DNA of 64,000 bases from the NCBI GenBank assembly GCA_000750105.3, contig JPHH03000003.1:744001-808000 (forward strand). Reading direction: 5' to 3'. A program made the position numbers and the translations under genes. Positions 1-9,603 of this stretch are shown here, piece by piece (the first letter of the stretch is position 1; the number at the start of each line of letters is the position of its first letter). Source of the DNA: Tolypocladium sp. Sup5 PDA-1 (Eukaryota; Ascomycota; Sordariomycetes; Hypocreales; Ophiocordycipitaceae). The notes under the pieces were generated by a model, which saw only the letters and a program-made list of their open reading frames with translations, did no database searches and was not told the origin of the DNA.

Positions 1-1803
1 GCCTGGCTGTGTCTGGCTCAGCCGTCGTCAACGCATCGACAGGGGCTGCTGCTCCATTCGGCTTCGCTGGCGGCCTGGATCATCGACTTCATTGGTGGTC
101 CACGTCCAATTGGCCCATCCGCTGCCCCCAAGGTGCTGGCGCTGGCGCCGCGGATTGGACGACGGGCCTTGCAAGTACAGTTCCGGCGGTGGGGGCAGCC
201 GAGCCTCACAAAAACGCGAAACGTGAAACAGAAACAGACACGCGGGCGGTTGGCCAAAGGAAGAAAAGTGGACTTGGAATGCCGCTCCTTGCCCCGATGC
301 AACACGTCTCTTCGTTTCTCGCTCGTCCATCTCGGCACCGGAAGCCAAAGCCAAAGGCAAGTTAGGCAACCCAAGAGACGAAAAGAGGGGGGATGAACGC
401 CAGGGCCATCATCCGGCCGAGACACATGGCTCCTCGTGTTGCGTCCTGATGGTGGCTGGCCGTTCCTGGCGGCGTGGACCCTGAATACCAACCCGAAGCC
501 ACAAAAAGACTCAAGCCTCAACTTGGCCTCCCTCGTCCCCGGCAACACGAAGTCGAAGACGCAAACGTCGTACGTATGTTGGCCTGCGGCGGGTCTCTCT
601 GCCCATTCCCCATCGACACCCAACCCAGCCCCGAGTTCCACCGCAATGCATCCACCGTCGATACCGTAGCCCGCCTTGTTGCTTCGACCCCGCGATGCTC
701 ATCGCCGTCGAGACGCTAGCTGCCGTACTCTCACAAGGTCTCGCTAACGAGTACTTTCGTACGCCGTCCCGACCGCCAGTTCTCTAAACGATCCCGGGGG
801 ATCCGAACGGGCCAGAGGGCCTGGAAGCCATCAACTCTTCTCGTGGCTGCCAACAACGCCCCCATCGCATCTCGCGGTGCCACAACCGCAACGACAACCT
901 CGCTCGCATCAACAACGGGACGCCCCAGTTTCTTTCCCCGCAAACCGGAGAGATCTAAACTCAAAGGCCCACGGATCTCCTACTCCCCGCCATGATCCCA
1001 TCCGACTACTACTCGACGGTGCCAAATGGCCACCGCTCGCTGCTCTGCCCTCCGCTGCTTGCCGCCCAACCGCCATGTTAGTCTCTGCATCCTGCATCCT
1101 GCGCTAAATTAATAGCACGCGGCGAGGCCCCTTGGCCCTGTCCTCCCCGCATTCGCCGCATTGCATGACACCTCCATCGTCAACCTCCCGAGGAACCTGG
1201 GGGCTGACTGGCAGCCTCTCACATGTGCAAATGCGCCTCAACTCGTCTTCGCAAAATGATCCCAAAATGGCTCTCAGCCCCTTCCGCCATCTTCATAACG
1301 ACACTCCAACTGCACGCACGTAACAGCATTGACCGGGTCGGCCTGTTGTTCGTCAATGGTGACTTGGTTCCTGTTGCATATCAAATATCATTGGATTGTT
1401 TCCTTGTCCAATATCCCATAAAAACACGCAACCTTTCGGTTTCCAACGCCAACAGCCAACTACTGATCTCCGCTTTGTCTGTCACGCCTGTACGTCGGTA
1501 CTCCGACTTCTCAAACGTCGACGCCATCAACCATCTCGCCAGAACCCAGAACCAATTTGGGGTATAAACGCCTATGCAACGCTCTTCATCAAAGACCAAA
1601 GGTCCAATGCCATGCATGCTATGCCTCCCCAACTTCCAACTGATGCAAATTTCATCTGAACAAGTCCAACGGGTCTCTATAGTCACGCCACAGCGAGACC
1701 TCGACCACGTCGACAACCAGCATCGCGCCTCTCCTTCTATATGGGTATATCCGACCGTGTTCTCTCTCAACTCCGAGTTCCCTTGCGTCGCCGCCAAGGA
1801 TGA
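1..1803. other. Intergenic left edge, no gene recognised
   Basis: Open frames here are short, lack a plausible start context or splice structure, and show no recognisable motif. The right part is the 3' flank of the neighbouring minus-strand GPI-protein gene. Small C-rich and CCATC-type stretches are visible. A near copy of the dispersed motif TACGAGTAC, with one mismatch, lies at 746-754. Confidence 0.6.
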
Positions 1804-2633
1804 TTATAGGATGAACCCCGCTGCTAGCAGGGAGGCGACTGTCGCCACGATAGCCAACGGTTTGTCGACTCGCATACCGGCACCCGCTCCTTTGCCCGTC
1901 TCTGTCGGGTAGTACAGAACCGAGGAGGGTACCGTCGGGGCGGAGATGTCTGTTGCAGTGACGTCAAGGCTGTTATCCGTCGCCGTGGGTTTGTCGGTCA
2001 GTGTGAGCGTGCCCCATTCGACATCGGAGCCAGACAGCGTCGATGACCACGAAACCTCCGTCGGCCCGGTGTTCTGTCCGTTTGTGTAGCCCGCCGCGTA
2101 GCTTGAGTAGCCAGAGCACGTAGCGATCGTCGTGCCGTTCAGTTTGCACTCTAGGTCGGCGATGCTGCAGGCACAGCTTCGTTAGCACTTTCTTCCACCA
2201 GGTGGACAGCCGCAGCACGGCCGTCGTGCGAACGTACTATGTCGAGGTCAAGGTTCCTTGGAACTTGAGCGTCCCGGGTCCTTCGACGATTACAAGTGGG
2301 AACTCTAGCGATAGGTCGCAGGCGGGGGGCTCCGTCGGACAGAATATGGTGTAGGTCGTCTCGCTGGCCGTCTTGTTCTGCTCCATCCGGTCAGCAACTC
2401 GGCCTATACGCACACAGTAAGAAAGGACCGGCGTGACTTACACTTGACAGGATGCTGCCCCGCACAACAGACCATTGGGCCCTCTCGTAATATGGAAGAA
2501 AGATGGGAGCTGTCGTGACGGTGGGCGTTGCAGGCGTGGATGAGGCCGCGTCGCCGCTGGTCGGGCCCAGGACACACAGCGCGAGCACCGCCGCCGCCAA
2601 AGACGGCGGGAATCGTGGGCTGAAGCGGGCCAT
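1804..2633 (-). CDS. GPI-anchored cell-surface protein (paralogue A)
   Basis: Predicted 230-residue surface protein. Exons on the minus strand are 2633-2442, 2377-2238 and 2164-1804; the joins keep frame. Residues 1-28 form a signal peptide (MARF start, hydrophobic LAAAVLALCVL core). The central part has paired cysteines and several N-glycosylation sequons. The C-terminus ends in a hydrophobic stretch (ATVASLLAAGFIL) after a small-residue region, as expected for GPI attachment. The order of motifs (LLP/FLP...GS..., TTYTIFC, ..EGP.TL.., T-Y-I.....C.L) matches the gene at 4629-5372, and the second intron falls at the same Thr-Tyr codon in both, so they are paralogues. The first intron's acceptor could instead lie 3 nt earlier (one extra Gln). 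No enzyme motif is visible; a cell-wall or surface role is inference. Confidence 0.8.
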
Positions 2634-3615
2634 GTTGGCGTCGTTGGTACTGGACAGGCGCAGCGGGCGGGTCGAAGCAGCGAAGGCAGTCGGCGCGGCG
2701 ATTAGAGATTCGGACAGCTGTTCATGGAGGATGGCAAGCTGGAATGATGCAGAAAAGGGAAAGGAATTGCGCGAACGCTGCGCTGCCGAGCACGAGCGGC
2801 GAAGGCGGGCAAGAAATGCTTCTTCGTTCACCTGTCTGAAGTCTTGGCGGGCAGGTCGAGTCGAGCCTAGCGGCTGCGCCGCCCTAAGGAGGGGCTTGGC
2901 ACGTCAATAGTCCGTACCATCAGCCTTATTTGACTTATTTGAACCAGACGAACGACACGTGCGACACTTGGTATCTTGCCGGGCTGAGACGGCAGTTGCA
3001 GCGTAACGTTAACTGGACATTACAGTGGTTGGTTACTTTGAACACGAGGGCCCGTTTACGCAAATATCAGCGGCAAATCGGCTAGGCGAGGCGATTCTCA
3101 AAGTCTTCATCAGCGCCATGAGCCTCAAGCTTGGGTGCTGGGCGGCAAAAGCGGCTCTGGTCACAGACGTACGCCGGCCAATAAGCGGCCCGCCGCGAGC
3201 GCTCCGACCGAGGCGCTGGGCTGCCGGTCTTGCCGTCTGTCCCATACGAGCACGGAGCACGAGGTGCGCCAAGGCTGGGCAGTGCTGGGCAATCGCTGGT
3301 CAAACGCTGGGCGAGATATTAATTGTGTAGAGGGGCGTTTCACCGCTCCTGTGTAGGTACTTCGTACGAGTAACATTTGAGTGGCATTTGCGTGAGATGG
3401 CGCGGCGTGCCAAGACGCCGGTCAGAGAAGTGCTGCTCCAGAACGGGCGCCAAGACCCCATGCCAAGCCCGCGCCAAGCACAGGCTCGGGGAATGAGAGT
3501 CCAGCGCCCTTGCCCTTCACGGCGACCGAGCGACGAAGAAGGCACGAGGCGCCGAGCGACTGGATGCGCATGCAGCTCAGCTCTGAGGTGTCCGGGTTCC
3601 TTACATCACCATCTC

Positions 3616-3643
3616 GTAGTCCGTAGTCCGTAGTCCGTAGTCC
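3616..3643. repeat. Tandem 7-bp repeat, four copies of GTAGTCC
   Basis: Four perfect head-to-tail copies of GTAGTCC, followed by GTACC. The unit creates overlapping TAGTCCGTA words, which recur singly elsewhere in non-coding DNA of the window (2908, 36476, 63324). Confidence 0.9.
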
Positions 3644-4535
3644 GTACCTTGCCTTATCACATCACTCATCCCCGTACGGAAAAGATGCTATTTGAGGCGC
3701 AAATGTCGTTTGCCAATCCGGCTCGTACCGAGCTACGGGGAACGCGCACGCGCAAGCCACGGTGCCGCCCCCTGGTCACTTTGATGGTCATCGTCGGACC
3801 GTTGGTTCGTCGCTCGCTTCCAAGCTCCAACTCGCTGGATCCAATCTATTCTCTCCGCAACCCTCGATCGTTTGGATGCCTTCTGATTCAGGGATATTAG
3901 TACCCACGGGGCACGGCACTCAACCAAAGCTACGGACTGCAAGTACCGGCCCTGCGTCCGCAATTTGAACTGCATGACACCGACGGAGCGCTAAACGGGC
4001 CCGGGGCCACTCGTCCCCCGGCCGGCAATTAACGTGGTGTAGGATCCCCCTCTTTTCTTCAACACAGCCGGCAACTTGCGGCCGCTCTTTCACGTTGCGG
4101 ACTGTCGTCGCTCTCCATCGTGCCTCTCCTCAACAGCCAAGTGGTCCAATAGTATCGGAAGCGGGCGCGAGATTATCGATTATCTGTTGGACGTCTTCAA
4201 TTCCCAGGGGCTTAACTCTACTACGTAGCTGTTAAACTGGGCAAGTGCCGGCAATTGTGTGCACCCAGCGTTCAAGGCCCGGGAGATTCTACACGAGACG
4301 TGAGTCGTGACGAGCGTCGTCGGGCTAAGCGAGGACAGCCAATTCGCATCTGATACGGGAGCTTGCCAAGCTTGCCCTTGCATGAATGCAGTCGGTCCCA
4401 GAGACTAGTCCGAAATGATGTCGCGGCTCGTTAAGCCTAAATTGCCACTCCGCGAGGCTACCGAGGGTTACATCGTGTGACTGGCAGCAATACATACACG
4501 TCCTCCGCAGCTTTGCCTAGCCCTCCAACGTTTTC

Positions 4536-4615
4536 CAACTTCTCTTTCTTTGTCTCCCATTTCTCCAGTCACTCGCTTTCTCGTTCTTCTCGTCAGTCGC
4601 TCGACATTCGCTCGT
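4536..4615 (+). promoter_or_regulatory. Pyrimidine-rich core promoter/leader tract
   Basis: A run dominated by T and C (TTCTCTTTCTTTGTC..., TTTCTCGTTCTTCTCG) ends about 15 nt before the ATG at 4629. CT-rich tracts just upstream of the start codon are common in highly expressed genes of filamentous fungi. The promoter role is inference. Confidence 0.45.
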
Positions 4616-4628
4616 TCTGCCCATCGCC

Positions 4629-5372
4629 ATGGTCCGCTCTCTCGCTCTGCTCGCCGCCGTGGCCGCCGCCGCCGTGGCCGCCGACAGCACCACCACGGTC
4701 TCGCTTCTCCTGCCTATGCTCGACTCCCAGAAGCTCGTCGGCTCCGTTGTCAAGGCCGACTCTACGGCCACTACTTTCGTGATTGACTGCGCTCCCGACA
4801 CCCCCGCCGAGAGCTGCGGCCTGCCAGGCTCCCAGACCATCTTGCAGGGCCCCTCAACTTGGGTCTTGCAGATGTCACTCTCCGCCAGCGGTAGTGGCAC
4901 GTAGTGAGTACCCGTACACTCTCACTTGCCATGAAGGCCGGCCGGGCATTTGCTGACATGATATCTCCAATGCAGCATTCAGAATGCCAACTGCAAGCTC
5001 GATCCTGCAAAGGACATTGCCACCTGCAACGTCTCCGTGTCGCAGGACGACGGCGAGAGCAAGTTCCAGAGTAAGACGGCAGACGTCGTCACCGGCTACT
5101 CGACTGTGATGCTCCCCGTCACCATCACTGCTGGCGTCGACAAGCTGTCCGCGGCCCCCGGCGCCACGGCCACGGCCACCGGCACCAACACCAACGCTGG
5201 GCCCACCGCGTCGACGGGCTCTTCGCCTACTTCCACGCCGACCGGCACGAACAAGGGGACTTCGGCCGCTTCGGCCTCGACCACGTCGGGCAATGCCGCA
5301 GCGGCCATGGTCACTCAGAACGCGGTTCTGGCCGGTGTTGCCGCCGTCGTTGGCGGCGTCATGATGCTGTAG
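4629..5372 (+). CDS. GPI-anchored cell-surface protein (paralogue B)
   Basis: Predicted 223-residue protein from exons 4629-4903 and 4976-5372 (donor GTGAGT, acceptor TGCAG). The first 18 residues are an alanine-rich signal peptide. The middle contains the cysteine-bearing domain shared with the 1804-2633 gene (T-FVIDC, GP-TWVLQM, T-Y-IQNANCKL). Residues from about 150 to 200 form a Ser/Thr/Ala/Gly-rich, probably O-glycosylated stalk. The C-terminal AVLAGVAAVVGGVMML is a typical GPI signal after small residues. The intron sits at the same Tyr codon as in the paralogue. The two genes are transcribed away from each other. A structural or signalling cell-wall role is inference; no catalytic motif is seen. 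Confidence 0.85.
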
Positions 5373-5773
5373 GGGGCATTGCAGGTTCGGACATGGGCAG
5401 AGGCGCATGAGATACCCTGGACATACCACTCTGGACACCTTAACTCGGCGGACACTGTGTAATATAATCAGTAATTAATGGAGAGTCTCTGAACAAGGGG
5501 AACCAACAAAGGACATCTGTGAAGAGAGCGGGAGCTGTTCGGTTTGTGACAAGGAGCATGGGCCTGCCCGCGTTGCACACAAGATTGACTCCCATTCATG
5601 GACGCAAGAACTTGAACCATAAATGGCGTCAACGGCAGTCTCCTTTTGTCGCCCGCAGAGCCTCGCGTCCTCGGCAGCATCAGCAATCTCCAACTCGCCT
5701 CCTCCCTTTCTCTCCAAGCCGTTTGTGCGCGCTCGCTGTCAGATTCTGTTGCTACTGCTCTGCGCTGCCCACC
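5373..5773. other. 3' flank of GPI gene and leader of the small ORF
   Basis: No gene seen. The right part becomes pyrimidine-rich (CTCCCTTTCTCTCC) before the ATG at 5774, resembling a fungal promoter/leader. Confidence 0.5.
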
Positions 5774-5968
5774 ATGGACGCCCTCTACGCGAGCAACATC
5801 CTCGTAGGCGTGACCGCCTCCCTGATGGTCTACGGCATCATCCTCTTGCACCTGTGGCCGACGCGACGGGGGACGTTTGCCGTCACGGACGAGTGGATAA
5901 AGATCATGGCGGTGTCTCGGGATGCGTGCTATTCCGACTACCTCGCTGCGGCGGAGCTGGTCTGCTGA
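5774..5968 (+). CDS. Small putative single-pass membrane protein (64 residues)
   Basis: Short ORF with a near-ideal start context (CCCACCATGG) preceded by a pyrimidine-rich leader. The product has one hydrophobic segment at about residues 8-27 (ILVGVTASLMVYGIILLHLW) followed by TRR and a short polar tail ending in Cys. I do not recognise a family. A GT at the GCGGTGTCTC step and a downstream TTTGTGCAG could instead splice it to an even shorter tail, so the C-terminus is uncertain. It may be a real microprotein gene or a chance ORF. Confidence 0.35.
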   Translation: MDALYASNILVGVTASLMVYGIILLHLWPTRRGTFAVTDEWIKIMAVSRDACYSDYLAAAELVC

Positions 5969-6259
5969 GGCGGTGGTCTGTCCTGGTTGGGACAGCGTCG
6001 CTCTTCTTTGTGCAGAGTACAAAGTAGCTTTGGTTCTTCCTTGCGCGGCGTTTCGTGGGCGGGATATAATAGGCGGGAGACTCGGGCTGGCTATTTCCAT
6101 GTTCGGTGGCAATGGTCATTTTACTGGACTTATAGATGAATCATGATTGCTGGTGCTGACGCTGATATTGGACATTGGTCCGTGTTCCATTCTTCGTGAG
6201 TCGTATCGTAGTGATACGTCGCACTAGTCAAACGCCTCTTGCTGCATGCTGTGTAAATG

Positions 6260-6990
6260 CTAGAACTCGCTGCGGTCCTCCCGCCCGTCCTGCCAGCTCG
6301 TGCAGTTGACGCACCGTAGGCACTGCATTCGCTCGTTAACTCTAGGTATGATTCTCAGCAGCGGCAGGGGCTGTTACCTTTTCGTTGATGCGCTTGCGGC
6401 AGTACTTGCACTTCTTGGTGTACTTGATGATGGGGTCGTGCGAGAGCAGCGTGTACACGTGCGCGAGGCCGTAGAGCGCGAAGCCGACCATGATGAAGGA
6501 GACGACCTGGTAGATGAAAGACCTGTTTCCTCGTCACGTCAGCACCCACCCCTATGGGGGGGTATCTGTGACGGGGAGCTTACCCGTACGCCATCACCAC
6601 GGCCCCGTCCTCCTGCGCCTGGTGCAGCGTGTTGTACCCCGTCGTGGCGTTGTAGTTGGGTCCGTGGCGCAACACGGCGAACTTCTCCTCGATGTTCTTG
6701 TTGAGGGGGAAGAGGACGGACAGCGGGGGCATGAGGATGGCGCTGACAAAGGACTTGACGAGGTCGGTGAAGATGTTGGCGAGGCTACGGATGTCCGTCG
6801 TCAGTCGTTACCCACCCGCCAGTTGTCTGGATGATGGATGGACGCACATCAGGCCAAAGGCAATCTGCAGAATGTTGCCCTGAAAGGCAAAGTCGACGAA
6901 GCCGTCAAAGAAGCGCTTCATCCTGCGCTGGTTGCGGCCGAGGAGCGACTCCGTCTCGCCGGTGCCGGCGTGGTCCTCGTCGCCAGGCAT
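6260..6990 (-). CDS. Large-conductance mechanosensitive channel (MscL family)
   Basis: Predicted 183-residue membrane channel, from minus-strand exons 6990-6848, 6784-6584, 6522-6378 and 6322-6260; all three joins keep frame. After a polar N-terminus comes the MscL signature: F.DFAFQGNILQIAFGL, then ANIFTDLVKSFVSAILMPPLSVL as the first pore helix. An extracellular loop follows, then YQVVSFIMVGFALYG as the second helix. Bacterial MscL opens under membrane tension to release osmolytes; fungal relatives are presumed to act in osmotic or calcium responses. The tail is unusual for the bacterial family: a four-cysteine C..C...C..C arrangement spread over the last two exons (CKYC ... CLRCVNC) that could bind zinc. 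The start is the ATG closest to the conserved region; the upstream frame is leader. Confidence 0.88.
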
Positions 6991-7333
6991 CGTGGGCGGG
7001 CTATGCACGTTATTACTGCGAATCCCAATCCTCAAACTCACAGCGCGCAGCTGTGATGTTGGTGCACAGGACAGAGACCGCAATATCGAGGCACGCCCAG
7101 GTTTCGAGTGTTTGTTGCATGCATGGAGTCCATGTGACCCATCACGCGGAGTAGGTAATCCGTACAGCGCGCTCACTGCTATCAGCGCTAGTGACGCACG
7201 TGGCTGCTGTGGGAAACGTGGAGGGGGGCCAGATCTGGGGAACCTGACCTAGTCTCGACGTATCCCTAACCTCCCCGGCCCAGGTAAGCAGGCCATCACC
7301 AACCATGGAAAGGAGCGTGCAAACATGGGAACA

Positions 7334-7418
7334 GCAAACATCCACGAACAGACTGTCAATCGTCCACGGACTACTAGAGGGTCCGTGGATGACTAACGAT
7401 CTGTCCGTGGATGTTTGC
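7334..7418. repeat. Imperfect inverted repeat, 38-bp arms, 9-nt loop
   Basis: Left arm 7334-7371 and right arm 7381-7418 are reverse complements at 32 of 38 positions. Both arms begin GCAAACATCCACG and end TCCACGGAC on the arm-outward reading. All six mismatches are transitions. The element sits about 120 bp upstream of the TATA box of the secreted-protein gene. It could form a hairpin, be a paired regulator site, or be a relic of a small terminal-repeat element. Confidence 0.85.
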
Positions 7419-7537
7419 GCTCCCCCAACAAAGACTGTGAGATGCGAATTGAACCATTCATTGAGGCAATGATCCGCAGTTGGCCGTGGGGATTCCGTCG
7501 CGTGCAGCTTCACCTCGGGGCGATGCCATGGGACAAG

Positions 7538-7543
7538 TATAAA
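7538..7543 (+). promoter_or_regulatory. TATA box of the cysteine-rich secreted protein gene
   Basis: TATAAA lies 131 nt upstream of the ATG at 7675 and is followed by an A/C-rich leader (CATCAGCAATCAACTC) typical of fungal transcript starts. Most other genes in the window lack such a clear TATA box, suggesting regulated expression. Confidence 0.65.
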
Positions 7544-7674
7544 GCGCATGTCTCCCACGCTTCAAAGACTGGAAACCATCAGCAATCAACTCGACAATCG
7601 ACACCCTTCCAACTCCCATAAACTCACAAAGCCTCGTTTCCAACGTCTTTGACATCTGTCCACCGACTTTCAAA

Positions 7675-8118
7675 ATGATGTCCCTTGGCACCATCGCCAT
7701 CATTGCCCTCCAGGCTCTCGGCGCCTTGGCCGCTCCGGAAAGCTCTGCCGCCGAGGCCTGCGGCGCCCTGGGCGTCAATGATGTCGACGGCTCTACTCCC
7801 CCCGCGGGTATCGACGTCACCGACGTCCGCCAGTGCCTTGAGCACCCAACCACCACCGGGGCCGCGGACACCCTCCACGGGCGGGGTGAGCAGTGCTGGT
7901 ACGGAAAGGTCCTTGGCTGCAGCGAAACCGGATGGTGCTACAAGGCTTGCGGCCCTTTCAACTCCTTCGAATGGTGCTGGCTTGCCAAGGCCGGGGGCTT
8001 CGGCGACTGGGTGGGCTGCCATACCGACGATGATTGCCACCAACCGTTTCCGGGACTCCCTTTTGACTGCGGCGTCGGCAACTGCAGGGCTTGCGGATGC
8101 AGCTGCACTCGAACCTGA
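7675..8118 (+). CDS. Small secreted cysteine-rich protein, effector-like
   Basis: Intronless ORF of 147 residues. Residues 1-20 form a signal peptide ending LGALA. The mature part has 14 cysteines, an even number compatible with seven disulfides. It includes aromatic-cysteine clusters QCWYGK, GWCYKAC, EWCW and a G.WVGC..DDDC segment, ending in a C-G-C-S-C tail. This WC..-C...WCW pattern resembles a group of uncharacterised secreted fungal proteins, but I cannot name a family. No catalytic motif is visible. Its TATA box and upstream inverted repeat suggest conditional expression. Roles as an effector, an antimicrobial or a wall-associated peptide are all possible and untested. The start could be either of two adjacent ATG codons. 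Confidence 0.8.
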   Translation: MMSLGTIAIIALQALGALAAPESSAAEACGALGVNDVDGSTPPAGIDVTDVRQCLEHPTTTGAADTLHGRGEQCWYGKVLGCSETGWCYKACGPFNSFEWCWLAKAGGFGDWVGCHTDDDCHQPFPGLPFDCGVGNCRACGCSCTRT

Positions 8119-8541
8119 ATTCCTGATTATGCAAAATAAGGGCCATGTCCGAATTTAGGACGGCCAGCCAATCATCAATGCTCTACTAGGGGGCTCAAGA
8201 ATTGACTACGGACGTACATTCCGCGTGACTATTCCACACCCACAGGGGTTTACGTATTTCTTCTCTGTTCATTGGATCCCAACGGACTTTATCTTTATTC
8301 AAGTACGAAAAGGGAAACGGTCTATTAAGTAGGGGCATGCCAGATGCCGCTCAGGGTGCCAGCGCTGGCAGTTTTCGACAGCTGAGAGCCGCGGTGCAGT
8401 ACTCTATCCATCCACCAATACCTGTCCTCGTTGGTATCCGAGGTTCATAGAAGACAAGGGAAACAAACAGCCATTCCATTCTGTACCCCCAAACTCCGCG
8501 CAAAACGAAGACCCAATACACGATGAGAGCAGGCGGGGGGC
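8119..8541. other. Convergent 3' intergenic region
   Basis: No gene seen. It lies between the 3' ends of the secreted-protein and SUR7 genes and carries a TACGGAC word near 8208. Confidence 0.55.
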
Positions 8542-9603
8542 TTAGTAGGCCTCCTTCTCGCCATGCCTCAGCTCGGCCTTCTTCTTGCGCCGCAGGCCGA
8601 GGAACTGCGCCAGCCAAAAGATCGCCACGGAGAGCATGAAGCCCGTGGCGACCCAGCAGAGGATGTAGAACTTGGTGCCGCGCTCTGCAGAGATGCCCAC
8701 CTTGGCCCCCTTGTCGTTGATCTGCTGGACGCCCTTGGAGCCGGCCACGGTGACGATGATGCTCCCGATGGTGCACGCCAGGCTGCCGAGGGACCCCGCG
8801 ATGAGGTTCAGCAGCAGCAGGCCCGTCTTTCCCGGCAGCAGAAAGGCGCCGAGGTTGAGGAACATGGACAGGCCGCTGAAGCCCATGCCGAGGACGTAGA
8901 CGACGAAGAGGCCCAGAAGGGCGTCGTTGAGCACGTCGAGCTTGTCCTGGATGCTGTCTGGCCAGTTTATGTCGGACAGATTCAGCTTGAGTGGCCCGAC
9001 CTTGAGCTCGTGGTCGAGGATGTCGGTGAGGTTGAGGCGGTCTGGGAGGTTTGTCAGTCAGCAAGCCCGCGCAGAGTCTACAGAGGAGGGGGGGGAGCTT
9101 ACGAGACGCGGACGAGGTGGTGCAGTTGGTGACGTTGAGCGACGGGTTCGGGGCCGTCGCGTTGGGACTCCAGTTGCCCTCGCACGAGTCCATGATGTGC
9201 AGCGAGTACCACTGAGAGACGCCGAGCTTGCTGGCCAGCTTGTCGGCGACGCCGCCCTTGATGCCGTCGATTTTGTCCTTGGCGTCACCCTTGGTATCGT
9301 CCCACCAGTTCTTGACGTCGCCTAGGAGGCCGTCCTTGCCGCCGCCGCCCTTGCCGCCGTCCTTGCCGCCGTCCTTGGCCTTGTCGACGATGTTGCGCCC
9401 AATCATGGACGTGTTTAGCTGTGGGTATGGAGTCAGCGGTCTGGAAGAATAAGTCCAAGAGAATGGGTGCTGACCCGGACGACGGCATAGTCCTCCATGA
9501 AGCCCTGCTTGTGGCCGGAGAAGAGGGCCAGCGACGTCAGAACGAAGCTGACGAGCGCGAGGACGAGGGGGACGAGGACGAAGAATCTGGCTATTGGAGC
9601 CAT
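8542..9603 (-). CDS. SUR7/PalI family plasma-membrane protein
   Basis: Predicted 314-residue four-pass membrane protein from minus-strand exons 9603-9475, 9418-9103 and 9041-8542. TM1 lies at about residues 7-28. A long extracellular loop contains several N-glycosylation sequons and a Gly/Lys/Asp-rich low-complexity stretch (DGGKDGGKGGGGKDG). TM2 (LLGLFVVYVLGMGFSGL), TM3 (LLLLNLIAGSLGSLACTIGSI) and TM4 (FYILCWVATGFMLSVAIFWL) follow, with a basic cytosolic tail (LRRKKKAE). SUR7 proteins mark eisosomes/MCC domains, while PalI/Rim9 proteins act in ambient-pH signalling; the sequence alone does not tell which. The first intron uses donor GTCAGC, a weak but frame-consistent site. The low-complexity loop may be variable in length. 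Confidence 0.85.

Larger units (their letters stand above)
2634..4628. other. 2-kb intergenic region between divergent GPI-protein genes
   Basis: No supportable gene. It serves as the upstream region of both GPI-protein genes. It holds the GTAGTCC tandem array at 3616-3643, another TAGTCCGTA copy at 2908-2916, a related TACGGACTG at 3931, and a long pyrimidine-rich tract directly before the 4629 start. Confidence 0.6.
6991..7674. other. Divergent intergenic region between MscL and secreted-protein genes
   Basis: No gene. It contains the 38-bp imperfect inverted repeat at 7334-7418 and a TATA box at 7538-7543 serving the plus-strand gene. Confidence 0.6.

Noticed and set aside
1381..1797. 138-codon minus-strand open frame left of the GPI gene
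   Set aside because: It lies directly in the 3' flank of the GPI-protein gene and has no motif. Composition is like untranslated sequence.
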